DNA of 64,000 nt from Agrocybe praecox (lineage: Eukaryota; Basidiomycota; Agaricomycetes; Agaricales; Agrocybaceae): NCBI GenBank assembly GCA_964017145.1, contig OZ024844.1:3410001-3474000 (forward strand), given 5' to 3'. The position numbers and the translations under genes are program-made. Within the stretch, counting starts at the first letter, position 1, and each line of letters opens with the position of its first letter. Of the stretch, positions 23,060 through 36,359 are shown one piece after another. The notes below the pieces were generated by a model. That model ran no database searches. It was not told the DNA's origin and saw only the letters and a program-made list of their open reading frames with translations.

Positions 23060-23950
23060 TTTGGGATCTACCCAAATATCCACCTTCTGGATAGATCAAT
23101 GGATATACAGATAGGGCAGGAGGACAGGCAGGCAGGCAGATATGTACTGCGATCTCAACCAAACTCGGGAACTTTCGGCTAAAGACCATGCTATGGGTAA
23201 CAATCCACAACCGTTATAGGCGTCATGCCAGACCCCAAAGCAAGATTGGCAACCACACAACTCCGAGTTTGGTTTAGATCCAACATGAAAAAAATCTGCT
23301 TGAAGCTTGAGCACTGAGCATGAGGCACGTAGGTAATCCCTGAGAGGCCTAAGGCTCCGGCTCCAACACCCCATCTACTCTGGATAGATCGATGGATATA
23401 CAGATAGGGCAGACAAGCAGATAGATATGTACTGCGATCTCAACCAAACTCGGGAAGTTCAGACCGCAAGACCATGCTATGGGTAACAATCCACAACCGT
23501 TATAGGTGCCATGCCAGACCCCAAAGCAAGATTGGCAACCACACAACTCCGAGTTTGGTTCAGACAGAAAGAGGAAGAATCTGCTTGAAGCTTGAGCACT
23601 AAGGATGAGGCAAGTAATCCCTGAGGGGCCTAAGGCTCCGGCTCCAACACCAAATATCCATCTACTCTGGATAGATCGATGGGCATACAGATAGGGCAAG
23701 CAAGCAGATAGATATGTCCTGCGATCTCAACCAAACTCGGTATGTCAGGTAAGGGTGATGCTATGGGTAACAATCCACAAACGTTATAGGTGCCATGCCA
23801 GACCCCAAAGGAAAATTGGCAACGACAAAGCTCCGAGTTTGGTTTAGAGAGAAAGAAAGGATTTAAATATTCAAGCCTGAGCTCTGAGCATGAGTCAAGT
23901 AAGTAATCCTTGAGAAGCCTAAGGCCTAAGACTCCGGCTCTTATGGTCGC
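23060..23950. repeat. three-unit tandem repeat (about 290 bp each)
   Basis: Three imperfect units start near 23060, 23365 and 23650. Their shared CTGGATAGATC marker sits at 23087, 23380 and 23667, giving spacings of 293 and 287. Each unit carries the same order of blocks: GATAGGGCA, ATATGT, CTGCGATCTCAACCAAACTC, CTATGGGTAACAATCCACAA, GCCAGACCCCAAAG and CTCCGAGTTTGG. It ends with CCTAAGGC (copy 3: GCCTAAGGCCTAAG) next to CTCCGGCTC. Within each unit AACCAAACTCGG and its exact reverse complement CCGAGTTTGGTT lie about 116-119 bp apart end to end. The units keep minus-strand open frames, but these look like by-products of the repeat rather than genes. Confidence 0.9.
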
Positions 23951-26104
23951 CGGTCATCGATAATATAATCGATAAAATCTGATTCCCAAATCCTCGGGAA
24001 GCATCTTCGCCTTATCCTCAGAGGACACAGTGCCTGGTGCACTCAAAGAGGAGCCTGTCGTCCTATATCGCAGCAGGAGCAGAACTTGAGACCAATTTAC
24101 CAGAAAAATTTACTCACCCTTCCATAAAATCCAGTCTCATAACGACCCGCTCGACCGTCGATGATAACGATGATAGCAGATTTGTTGACAGTACGCAATG
24201 GGTTGTAAGCACCTCAGCTCAGGCCCAAGGCCTCAACGTTCAACGTCAACGTCAACGCTGGTACTGCCACTAATTCAGACCATAATTCAAGTAATTAGAA
24301 AGATCAAAAACAGTATGTACTTACGAGTCATCAGTGCCCTCGTTGAGGATAAAACACTCTTCTACTAAGCTTATCTAGGCTCCACCCCTGCCAGGGCCCC
24401 TTCCTTATCTTATAGTGATCGTAGTATATTGAGTACATGGGCAGTTTCCACTTGAAAGAAAGATGAGGAGGAGCAGAGTCTTTGACTCGAGAGATTTCCA
24501 GATTTAAAGAACATATTCGAATCCAACTTCGAAGTGTGGCTAACCAAGAGGCCCTTTGACTCAGTCGGAGCTTGAATAAATTCACCTCCCCTGCCGTTGT
24601 TCGGCTATCAATCGGACTTGTGGCATTTTCGTTTTTTCATGATCAAAGGCGGCCGCGATTGGACTTGGACGCATGCCTCTACTTGTGTACATATTTAATG
24701 TACGTACCAAGGCACACCACAGAATATGCTTTCTCCTAGCCTCGTTCTCCGAGTTCCATTGATGCGAGTCTAAGCCGAGATGTTGATGCTGATGTATTTA
24801 CACACGCAGGTATCATGTATGTAAAATATCCCAAAGCTCTCGATGGACGCACCAAGTTATAGGCTTGTCGATGTTATGGGATAGGGCAAAGAGGTTAGAA
24901 ATAACTCGCGAAAAGTCGTCTGAATTTATTATTATTTTTGTCAATCCAACCAAGTCGGTGGACGAAAAAAGCTATGAAATACTGGAAATTATGGGTTTAT
25001 GCAGTTATGGATTACGGCAGTTTCGACTGTGGCACCCACTGAGAGTGTTCCGATAACGCAGGGAAAGGGAAAGGTGGGGATGTGGATGTGGATGAATATG
25101 AAAGGAACTAAAAATACACATACGACATCAGGCACTAGCACTATCACTAGTACTAAGATACTCGAATTTCGGATCAGATTGGCTGCTCCGAAGGAAGGAC
25201 CTAAAATAACCACAACTCTTGGGAGTGAGGGTTACGATTACTTGGAATGTGCAGCTCAGTCACGGTTCTCATAGAGACTTGTCTTATCTCTTACGTATGT
25301 GAACTACACATCGATCCATTTGGAAGAGCCACACAGACAGACAAACGTTTGACGGACGAGAAATTTGACCCTGTCACCAAATTCACAGAAACCTTCTGTC
25401 TGCCAGAATCCTCGTCACAAACTCCGCATCTATGAGCCTCACAGCTCGCAAAAATAAGTGCATATGTACATACATAGGTTATCATCAAAACATGATGCAT
25501 ATAGCGCCCAACACTGCCTCTCATTAATTAACCCCAGTCGCCGTGCCTGCCCATTGCATGTGTTGTACTTCACATATATACCGCGTACTTTCAGCTTAGC
25601 GTACTCTTATTCTTTAAAGGTCGGGGGGCACATATCTCAGCCGAGATAAGTAGGGAGTCCATAGAGACAATATCATGTTCTGGGATGGATACTAATACTA
25701 AAGCCCGACCATCACCATACCATAACCGGAGTCACTGAGCCCTAAACAGCTCCGTTGCGAGAGGGGGTAAGCGGTGTACATGCCCTTTAATCAAGGAAGC
25801 GCAATTAATATTAATAGATATCTTATCGTGGGCGTGTAATATGTGTGTTGAGAATTCCGGAGGGGCTCAGCTCGCCTATGTGCATTCATTCACAATCTGC
25901 AGAACGACACTAGTACCCAGGTCCAGGGCTTGGTACCAAGTTTACGTACGTTATGTAATGGCCTTATCATAAATATAATCCGAGGTGGAACGCATAAGCG
26001 CAATTACTCCCCAGAACACCAACCTCCCTTCCCTAAACTTAAGCCTCATGTCGCCGACGCCGACCATAGCACACGCTTGAGTTTCTTTGTACACGAACGC
26101 CGAG
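23951..26104. other. intergenic before paralog D
   Basis: No coding frame here resembles a known family, and no RNA gene was seen. A few short frames (for example 24999-25274 plus, 25291-25524 minus) overlap each other on opposite strands and are not supported. Confidence 0.4.
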
Positions 26105-27978
26105 ATGGACTATTCTCGCGCCGAGGCGGCAATTCATGCGCTGTATATAGAGCAGGCCTCGTCGTTCCTAACAAGTGAGTTATTGGTTTCCTACACTCAG
26201 TCGCCGTTGAGCTAAACTCGAGTCGATTACAACTTATCACTAGTTGCCGCTGCTACATGCGTCCTCTACGACCATCGTTAGTGAATATTTGAATCCTCAT
26301 TTTCCTCGCTTCTTGGCTGCTTACGGCCTGATCCTTTTCATTTTGCGTGATCTATACTTAGTTATCACTCTTGATCTCGAGGTGTGTGAAATTAGGCGAC
26401 ATTGAATGGAGTTAGAAGTGCGCAGCCAACTAACTAATCAATCCATATAGATCGACTTTGTCTGGGTAATTTTCTCTCATTCTAGCGCGTGATGAAAGCA
26501 AAAGCTGACGCCGTACGAATGTATACAACAAAAGAAGAGAGCCAAAGTTTCGTTCGTTCAAATTTTATTCGTTCTGGTGGGTCCATATTATTTTTATGCT
26601 TTCGGAGTCCACCAATGCTGTGATCCTCTTTTGTAGAATCGTTACTTGGGTATCGCCTTCCAGCTGTAAGCCTCCTATTTATTCCCTGTCTAGCTGATAT
26701 CTTATTCGAATGGATCCTGCGCTTGTAGGTATACTGTCTATGGTCAGTGTCTTTCGGATGTTCAAAACTACTGCAATAGTCCCTGAAGCTAACCTTTTCA
26801 AGTCCGAGTTCAGCACGTTACAGGCTCTAGTAGTAGGAAAGTAGGTATATGTCGATATCATGCTGCTCAAGAACGCTGTTCCTGACGTGTGCTTTTACAT
26901 CAGAGGTATCGGCTCATTCCGCTTCGGAAACGTCGTCCCGGTACTGATGAATTCTAGTTGTAAGTTCTCCCTCGTTATTCTCGGTCAATTATTGAGCATG
27001 CGGTCACGGTGAAGAGCTAATCATCGCTTGATCGTTAGGTGACCTATCATTCGACAACATCGTCATATCATACTTGGCTGTGATGGTTACTCTCTCGATG
27101 CACGGTATGTGACTGAATAACCTCGAATCGGTTTTGATCCTTGAAACAAAAGCCTGACAAGTTAATGCATGTATGCAGGAGTCATGATCGTCCGCGTCTC
27201 GAGTATGTATAATCATAAAAGGCGCATCAAATACATCCTCGGCTCCGCGTTCGTGTTCGAAATCGTTGCCGTCTTGACGCTTCTAACAGCCGGAACGCAA
27301 TTCATGATTGGTTAGTCTTCCTTATATTTGATGAATATTCCTAACTCACCTCAAACAATTATACCCTGATCGAGCAGAGGTTCGTGACCCGGTGTCTCCC
27401 CTCGGCATCCACCTGTGTTCGACAAAATATTTTCCGTTCTTTACATCATTTGGATGGGTCCCCCTCGCAGGATTTGAAATCCTGATCTTAGTGCTGTCTT
27501 TTCATGTCGCCATCCAATATCATAGACTCTCCGTCGAGATCCTTGACTATTCGCCCGGTATTCCTCAAACGAAGCTAACCAGACTGGCGTTCATCCTCCT
27601 AAGAGATAGCATTGCATTCCCATCCCTGTGAGTGGCTAAAAATATCCTTCACCCTTTCGAGCCGCATTTCCATGATTGACTTCGCTGTGGACTAGCTACT
27701 GCACCCTTTGCGTGATAAACTTTATCTTCGGATTCACACTATCGGTACGTGATTTATTGCACTGGACCATCAAATTCACTTCTTATGATACACAGGCCGA
27801 GATCGCTTCGGCTCTAAACCCTATCGCCAATTTCGCGCCCTGCATCTTCGGCCCTCGACTTTTACTCAACCTTAGAGAGGCGTATTATCTACCATTCGTG
27901 GACGAATGCAGCGTCTTTGTAGAGCACGATCTTGTGTTTCTCTGCGACGAGAACGGAGTCGCTAATGCAAGTGGGTAA
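26105..27978 (+). CDS. DUF6533-like multi-pass membrane protein, paralog D
   Basis: Fourth copy, on the opposite strand to A-C. ATG at 26105 begins MDYSRAEAAIHALYIEQASS. Early exons are 26105-26174, 26244-26276, 26362-26381, 26451-26465, 26535-26576, 26637-26665 and 26729-26742, with the same lengths as its siblings except a 70-nt first exon. Blocks: ATCVLYDH, ITLDLE, IDFVW, KRAKVSFVQILFVL, NRYLGIAFQL, YTVY. The exon near 26.9 kb is uncertain. Then DLSFDNIVISYLAVMVTLSM, VMIVRVSSMYNHKRRI, DPVSPLGIHLCSTKYFP, FILLRDSIAFPSL, SYCTLCVINFIFGFTLS and PCIFGPRLLLNLREAYYLPF follow, with a polar tail ending at TAA 27976-27978. The C-terminal half is cleanly spliced and free of stops. Function unknown; multi-pass membrane location is inferred from hydrophobicity. 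Confidence 0.72.
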
Positions 27979-28399
27979 TAAAGTAGTAGGGCAGATTTTG
28001 GTACAAAGTTAGGCGAATTAAAACCGATATATAGGAGTGGCTCTGCAATTGTAAGCGTTGAATTTTTCTGTGATGCTGTGGTATTTTTCTGTAATCGAGT
28101 TTATTCATGCTTGTATGTAGATATGTTGCATATAGTGAGTCCTCTGATATTTTTTTCTGTACTAGACTAGCCTAACATGTTACTTTTTTACGTGGCTGCT
28201 TCTTTGCAGCCCGCGTGCTTCGTTTCACCCAGCGTTGTGCTAGTCAACATCTAGTCATTGACTCCTGGTGAACAGCCGATGGCGTATTATCCACCTCGCT
28301 TAGATGCCTTGGATTAAATTGTGCAGAAAATAGCCTTATTCATGTGACTAGGTGAGGGAGCAGCTAATCAGAGTGCGACCTTCAGGTCAATCCTCCATA
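27979..28399. other. short intergenic region between copies D and E
   Basis: T-rich 3' flank of paralog D. No feature was recognised. Confidence 0.4.
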
Positions 28400-28930
28400 G
28401 AACGAGTTTTCCGGCCGTATTTTGCAACAGGGTTAGCTTTCTGGATGCAGGGTAAATGGTAGAGCTTCTCGAGGAGGGTGTACCACAAAATTACTTATGT
28501 CAGCGGCTAAAAATTGCGTTTTAGGAATTATGGTCTTTCGAGTCTTGAGCATTTACGATCATAGTAAAAAGATCGCATACCACTATTTTCCCCTCTTCTT
28601 ATCACGATAGATACCCTTGAGTATGGATCCATGACCGGTAAGCAGACATAGTTTTGTTTTGATTTATCGCAATGAATTATAATACGCAGTTGATAGGCAT
28701 TTGATAGGCATAGTTATTCTCACTCCAGCCTTCTCTCTGGGCTCAAAGTCCTGCTCAACATACTATCTCCCTTGATTTGCGTTCTTTGTGATAGTCCCTG
28801 TTGTTGGATTTGATACCTTGCTGTTCCTGCTCTTCTGCACAGCCGCTATATACTTTACAGCACTAGTGGGCGGGCATCAATTAAGTAATGATCGGCATCA
28901 ATGTAATAATGTATTCGGCGTCTATTAAGA
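28400..28930 (+). pseudogene. decayed copy of the membrane family, copy E
   Basis: Three matching blocks of the family appear in order about 420 bp after paralog D. PYFATGLAFWMQG (about 28415-28450) corresponds to the helix before the first conserved loop. GIMVFRVLSIYDHSKKIAYH (about 28525-28585) matches GIMVFRVSSMYDRDRF of copy A. SLGSKSCSTYYLP*FAFFV (about 28730-28790) matches SPLGIHLCSTKYFPFF, but with TGA at 28773-28775; FDTLLFLLFCTAAIYF follows. The N-terminal micro-exons and the C-terminal LREAYYLPF block were not found. Truncation at both ends plus the stop make this a dead copy. Confidence 0.75.
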
Positions 28931-31900
28931 ATGAGTCGTTTTTTATTGTCTTACCAGTGCGCTTAACCCTGTAAAGCCTTCGCAACACCTAAGAGCAAGC
29001 GGCTCTATGGCGGTTCAGCGTAGCATCCGCCCGGCGCCAGTTCTATATTATGCCGTAATTCATTTTCACAACCCTGATGTGCCGAATAAAATGTATCCGA
29101 CGTTCAATTTAACATGAGAACCTCTTAGTACGTGCGTCTTTTTTGCGTTCCAGTCGTAATTATTTTGAGACGATTAATTGTTATTGAAGTCGTTCGGAAA
29201 TTTGCCACAGTTTCATTGGATCGTCACCGTCGTCTTCAAATGCCACTGAGTGTGAGTCCTAAGTCTATTTGCTTTCGGATAGGGAAATATCGGAAAAGTA
29301 GATTGAATACGAGAATAAAAATGCCGTTAAAGAATGTATATATATATACCGATGTTAGTATAACTTATTTGCATGTAAACGTACTTTCCTGCCATGATCA
29401 TCCGAGTTTAACGGTCGTTAACGGTCATAAGGGCCAGGACTTGGTCTCTATCGAGCGCACCAAGAGGCAAGTCAAAGGCGTCCGTTGTTAGAACCCTAGT
29501 AGATAGAAGGAGATATAAACTTTAAATGTATATCACTCATGACTCTAGAGGCGATGACGACAAAGAGCTGCGCACAGTCGTCCCTCGTCCGGGCTTCCAT
29601 TAATCTCGGTGTCTTCGTCATCACATTCAATTGAATTGATCCCGCTGAATTACAGAAAGCCCAATACCTGTAGGTGAGATAGGGAGAAATTCCCGGAAAC
29701 CTTTGAGTAAATTGCATAGTGGATGCAATGAGCAGATCATGGTCGTCAAATACTATGCTCACAAGTTTATCTATGGGGTCTTTGATAAAGAGTATCTAGC
29801 AGCGAAGATGCACATCAAGTAGATTCAATGCTTACCACAAATGAGTCAACATAACCACTGGCGGCGAAGGATACCGTCTGACGCTTTCAAATAATCTGAT
29901 TGAAATTTGGTCATCCGGCGGTTGCACCCATTGGCCCTCCGGCAAATTCGTACCGATTTTTGAACTCGAATAAAGATTTTTCCAAATTGCGCTTGTGCCA
30001 TGAAGCTATCGATGAGGTACCCGGAGAAATATTGTGCAGCATTTAAATTCCAGAGAGAGCGAGTCATTATTGTAATAGCTTTCAAGGGGTGTACTTAGGC
30101 GATTGGGATATGTAATTAGCGCTCCCCATATTTGGTCATGTCGGGGTGGCCGTTGTATATGCGTCATCGCTGCGGAAGTTGAACAACCGAAAGGCATACG
30201 CATATGTCCTTTCTTCTTTCGCTGCTAGCTAGAGTGAGTATAGGAAAAATGGTTATTACAACGATTTCAAAGTCCATTTCTCGAAACAGCAACTAATGGT
30301 CACGAAGCTCGGCTTGCCAGCAAAGCACAGTAAAACCCGTATTAAGTGAGCTGCGCTTTGATATTAGCCAAGAACAAGCAGCACAACTGATATTAGATAT
30401 CAGCAATAGCATAGAGCCTAATATCCAAAGCACAAGCTACGGACACGTCGCAAGAAGGCTTCTACTGTCCGATTGGGGGCGCACTTGGTTCACCTTCTGG
30501 TTCGTATCGTGGAGTTTCCCTCTCAATAAAGGTATATATACCCGTGTTGTCATACTATTGGGTCACAGTACTGGCATCGCTGGGCGGATCAGATTCGCTG
30601 TTATTGTATCCATTTTGTATTGATAATTCTCAGTACTTCACCACTCTGCACCACATACCTTGACGAAGTATGAATTTGATAGCTAATGCAGCTACCCTGC
30701 TTCCCAACTTAATCACCAATTCGATGGCACTGAAAAGTGTCAGCAGTGCATAGATCACTTATACTTTGCAACTAGAAGATCGTCACCTCCATTACATGAA
30801 CGAGGGACAACGTCCTATGGCCGCCAAAACTCAATTGTTTCAGACATATCTTTGCATTCGGCACATATCAACTATCTGATTCTCTCGGCTCCCATTTAAT
30901 CGACTAACTTAGACATGAACGCTTATTCGAAGTAACTTCCGTTAATTAAATTATATCTTTTTGCTGCGATTAGATAACTTCTTTAGCATTCGCAGCTCAG
31001 AAGTGGTGTATACTGTGGCTCATGAACTGTGGCTCATGGTCATTTCCACTCTTCTTATTGTAATTTCAGGAGTAAATCCAAACTAGAAGGCAAAAATATT
31101 GCAGGATGAGTGAATGGGCTGCAAGCAAGCCAACTACATGCGTGCGTGCACGCGGAACCAGAAACTGGGACGGACCTGGCTTGCTTGATCACGAGCTAAG
31201 CTCGGTCAAAGCATAGCGCGAGCCGTACATATTTCTTGAATAGTTTTACTGTCAGAAAAAATGATTGTACCTTCGAGTTCAGACTATGCGCGACATGGCA
31301 TACTAGATATGTATGGAGTGCGGCTGGCGTTCGTCAGCGTTCGTCCCATGCTATAGCTCCCCTTGAGGCGCACTATTCGACATACTAGAGAATATGGGCC
31401 TGTTCTAGCATATGACTCCGTAGAGACATCGACACATACAGTAGTCGCAATTCTTCGACATCCTCTAGGTTTTGGAATGGTCGGACGGCGGGGCGACATC
31501 GGCGATCATTTTGCAGTGCGGCGTGCTTCGGAAAATGCCGAACGTTCGGCTTTCGGCACGATGAGGTTCTGGCTTGGAAGAATTTTGAACAGGGACGTCT
31601 GCGATGTCCGCTGTATGGAACTTTTCTCTGTGGAAATATGCCAAAATAACGCTATTATAGTAAGACAGTAGCCATGTGCTTTGACAAACGTATAGAATGC
31701 ACGTTGAGAACTGTTCTTTCTCACTAATTGCCCAACCTCCCCGTTCGAATGTCAGAAAATATTTTATACAAATGTCATAATTTTGCACAGAACGCAGGGA
31801 TTCGGCAGAATTCTTATTTTAAATTTCTACGCGACACGGTCTTCGAAGTACCGCGGGGAAATCATGAATGCACATCCATTTTGCATGCATGGCAACGGCG

Positions 31901-34900
31901 TGCATTCTCGCTCATCCTCGTGCATCGCGTGTGCTCTTAGCCTAGGGCCACATTGATATTATGTGGCAAATACATGTCATTCAATAGTGATTTTTTTTCA
32001 TGCGAACCAGCCCGACTCGCTTTTAGCTTGACATATCCTTGAAAGCCTTGCCAGAGGACTAACGGCAAATCCACCTTTGATACGACTTTAGTCTTGACTA
32101 TTCATTCTTATGTTTCCCCAAGCCGAGCTTGTCGTACTATAAGGACAGGTATGACACGACTGCATAAAATGGCCCTAAAGAACAATTCTATACCGTATGA
32201 TGGGACATAGAATATTCTTTTGTTTCTAGTGCGGTGTTCTGTACAAAAATACTGATGTCCTCCAAAGCCCGAAGTCCTTCTTAGCTCCTATAAGGGCAGT
32301 ACTAATTTTGACGAGTGCTATTTACCGTGCTTTAATACTGCAGTGTCTATGTGCTGTGAGAGAGGTGCGTAAATACATTGTAAAAAACGTTCACGCAGGT
32401 TCACAAGAAGTAAACGTTCGTAAGCTTGCCAAGACGCTCTGAGCTTACAATGGACACTAAAATCGCAAAAGTCCCAGTCCGAGACCTCGTGTATTTTATG
32501 GATATTCTAGAAACGCACATACGCAAGCGCGTGGTAAGTCTTTCTCGCGCACATTGCCACTTCTCTCGCGTATGGGAAGAAATGTGGGTCCCTGGGACTT
32601 TATTTCCCACGGGTATGCTACCTCCTCTCCATCCAGTGTACATCGAATCCAGGGTATGGATATAACGAAAGTCCGTGAACCAGCCCCGAAGGTAAAATTC
32701 CACGAATGCGCTCTGTCGATACTCATGCGGAACCTGGTTCATTTCGTTCCATTTGATGTCCTCATCCCACTGAAATAATTCCTTTTCTCGGATCTCAGAG
32801 CTCACGTACACAGTGGTTACCCGGTATTCAGTTGATAAATACTAGCTATTATACTCCTGGTAGCTAATGCATGCCTGCATTGCATACTTATAGATCAAAA
32901 TGCAGTGCGCCTGGTACCATATTCGGGTGTCTGATGGACCATCCCGGCGGCGGCGGCGGTATTAGCTGCGACCAAGCAGCGACTCCAAATATTTGGATGG
33001 TTGTTAAATTTCTACGAGCCTTCAAGTCAGAATATTGCGATGTGGAAATTAAAGTTTTGATTAGAGTAACCCGTACACAGAGTTTGATTTTACGCAGGGC
33101 TACAAACCGTAAGCCAACATTCCATCGACTTCGTATTACTCAAGTATCTCTTAGATGCCTTTGGATGACGGTGACATTTTATGCAGGGTTCGGGCTGATT
33201 TTGCTAGGTAAAACAAATTTATTACGATCTCAACGTGTATTCTGATCATGTATCAGGTCAATTTACTTTGACATAGCTTTAAATCTACCTTAAAGCTTTT
33301 TACACTGCTTGGTGAGAACTCATGAAGTCTATTTTTAGATCGAACGTACCTAATTCTGAACACGCGATGCGATGGCACTGACATGCGCCTTGTACTCGAT
33401 ATTTTATGATCGCGTCAATGATGTTGCACTTCATTATAGCTCTACTGTTAATAGAGTGAGAATAAGCACTAATTGAACTGGATCGTCAACGCATTGTATC
33501 ATTCTTTGCAATTTACGAAGAAAATTGAAGCATTACTTTATCATTCTTGTAAAAAGGGTGAGTGGACGTGCAGCGTCATGGTCGCCAGCTGATGAGTTAA
33601 ATGGTTAGCCCTATCGTCAACAATCATGTCATTATACCCTATGAATTTACACGTGTAAGTACACCCACTGCGCTGGCAACCTGATACTGATGCAACGCTT
33701 GGAATTTGGTGTTCGACGAGAAAGAACCACACATCCGAAACGCCGCATCAACAATCACATCCAGCGAACTTCAGAAGGATCGAAAGTGCAATGAAAATCA
33801 TCTACAAGAGTACTCGGAACTTCAGAGATAGTAACAAGAAGCTAAGTAACAACTTGGAAGAGATGTACTCTGCTTACGCATGATGGGACCCAAAGCTTCC
33901 AGTTGCATTGGCTTGCTTTAATTTGAAGGAATTTGATGAACGGTTTGTTTTAGCGTCACTTGAAATTCTTGATTTGGACGTAATTAGGGTACAGCTGTGA
34001 TCCACAGCGGACACTGACAGACAAGTAGGGCCAGGGCTGGAAAAGCCACTGAGCAACATTTGCTACGGTCATGCCTTACGTTGATTGTAAAAAGTGAATG
34101 GAAGGTGTAAATGCACGGAGATAGAATTTGACGCGACCAAGACAGACTGGACAGCAGAGACCACACAAGCTGCGCAGTCGATGCGCCCAGGTACGCATCA
34201 CATGCTTATTTTGAAAGTGGGCACCGCATCGTTATTTTAATTTAATGTATGGCAAAGGTACAGCAACTCCCACTTTACCCCCACTGCAAACCTATGTCGA
34301 ACTCCGCTTCATGTGAGCTCAGACAACATCGGAGTCGGGAGGTGTGGGGTATTTCAGGAGTTGGGGGGGATATATTCTCAAGCGGCGGTAGCAAACTTGA
34401 TATATACTACGGTATAGCAAAGTAATAAGTGAACGTCGGACGAGGATCATGAAGCTGTCAATCAGCCAAATATAACTCATCCTGTGGGTACGCGAGTCCA
34501 TCGGATGCGAAGCGATAGGACGAAGGCTGTTTGAAGGTTCTACATCGGATAGCATATTAATGAGCCCGCCAAATTCGCGTGAACTGAAGACGGATTGGAG
34601 CCAGAAGGTCACATATTGACACACAAGACGTAGTATATATCGTGAATCAAAGGTTCAGGCTGAGCTACGTTGAGAGCAGAGTACGATCCACAAATAGGCC
34701 ATCTATAATCAATAATGGGGAATCAAATCATAACGTGAACATCGCGTTCCTTGAACAAAACATATCAGCCATCATCTTATTTTATTATTAGAGTGCACAG
34801 CTCCCCGATTCCTGCCGTTGATATTTGCCTGCAACGTTCTTGATGAAGATGATGCACTGTTCAAGGAGATGCACGCTTATTGATAACGTCTCTAATCTAA

Positions 34901-36359
34901 TCTTGGGGTTGATGATCAAAGTGATCATCGCAAGAAGTGATTGAAATAGGACGAACCAGTCCGCAGAGAAGCTGCGTTGAGCGCGGCGAAAGGTACTTAT
35001 AAACCCGCAGAATTATAGAACCATGAGAATGCGGTACGAATAAGTGCCGGAATCCGTTCACGGACAACACATGGTCGATTCAATCCACTGGCTATAGGCG
35101 CCAAAGTTGGAGTCCATCAATTATCGGTGGTATGGTGTGTGCTGCTCCCTTCTTCGCTTAGAAGAGCGGGCTTGATGTGATACCGTAGGTGTGACGAGAA
35201 AAGGCTGAACATTGGCTAAAACAAACTGAGCTGCAAACTTGCTTGCTGTCCTAGTCTGAAGTGCACTGCACTATTCCGGCTGTGCAACTCGTGATTCACC
35301 AGGCAGGCGACACGAGGCAATCCACCCACGAAGGCCAAGGGTCCCTGGTAAACGTACAACATCGTGTAGCAGTTGAGCCTCGGCATTTCGTTAACATATC
35401 TCTGTATGTGGGTGGACATGTTAAGGCTAGCCATGTTCTGATTAGAAAGCTCCATCGCAAGAGAATAATTGGAGCCATTGAGGGCTACTGAGGATTATCG
35501 ATGATCCATGGACCTGTAACTGCACGCTATTCTGAAGTATTTATAACTCCAATAGAGACCTGATAAGAGATGGTGCGGAGAAGAACCCTGAGTACTGAGT
35601 AGAAGTAAGGATGTATTATGATTAATAGGGAAGGTTAATGGCAGTACTAGCAATGCCTATCCGCCCTTATATACCCTTATACAAGGCACGAAGCATAAGA
35701 AGTTCATTAAACACCGCAATCTGAACACACTATCAGCAATCACAATTACAGGGCGTAGGGTACATACGTTTCCACGTACAGGCTCCTGGGAAGATGGGCG
35801 CTAAACCCTATAGAAGTCGTCCTAAAATATCGAACAACAGCAAAAGCTGTTTAATTCAAATACGCATAATGAGTCGTGTTGGGTGTCGCCATGAATGTAA
35901 GTATGCTCGTAAAAAAGGGTTTGATAGCGCATTTGAATAAGCTTCTATAGCGGAATGTTGATATCCTGGTAACAGTATGCTGCCGTAACCATTTGAATTG
36001 AACCAGTTGGTGTCTGACGATTGAAAAAATACAATGACAATTATCTCAGCGAACAATGTGTGAGAAAATAGCACCTTTCTACAACCTTTCTGGTAGAAAT
36101 TCTGAAGAACGCTACGCGATGACTCGATCATAATTATTTTAAGCGAAAGGCGACGATGAGAACAATCGAAGTTTCCTGGGAAAGTTGGGCCGCTGTATGC
36201 ATTGTCCAGGAGAATTCATACTCATCGTGCAAATACGCCGATTATTCTTGTTATAGGGGTAATTAGGATGATTATGACTCACCTCTAGGCCGTTACAGCT
36301 ACCCTAATCCAGTCCTCTGTCTTTGTTCCTCCATGATTCATGTACGAGTTGCACACAAA
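28931..36359. other. gene-poor region
   Basis: About 7.4 kb without a coding frame I can assign. Many short frames exist on both strands, often overlapping (for example 31363-31671 plus with 31465-31788 minus; 32401-32811 minus; 32871-33245 plus). None shows a domain, a plausible splice chain or family motifs. No tRNA, rRNA or transposon protein motif was recognised. A TATATATAC stretch near 30530 is promoter-like but has no gene attached. Confidence 0.4.

Noticed and set aside
23096..23699. Minus-strand frames with a repeated CQSCFGVWHGTYNGCGLL-type peptide
   Set aside because: They follow the tandem repeat units; the frame changes between units and there is no start or splice context, so the repeat explains them.
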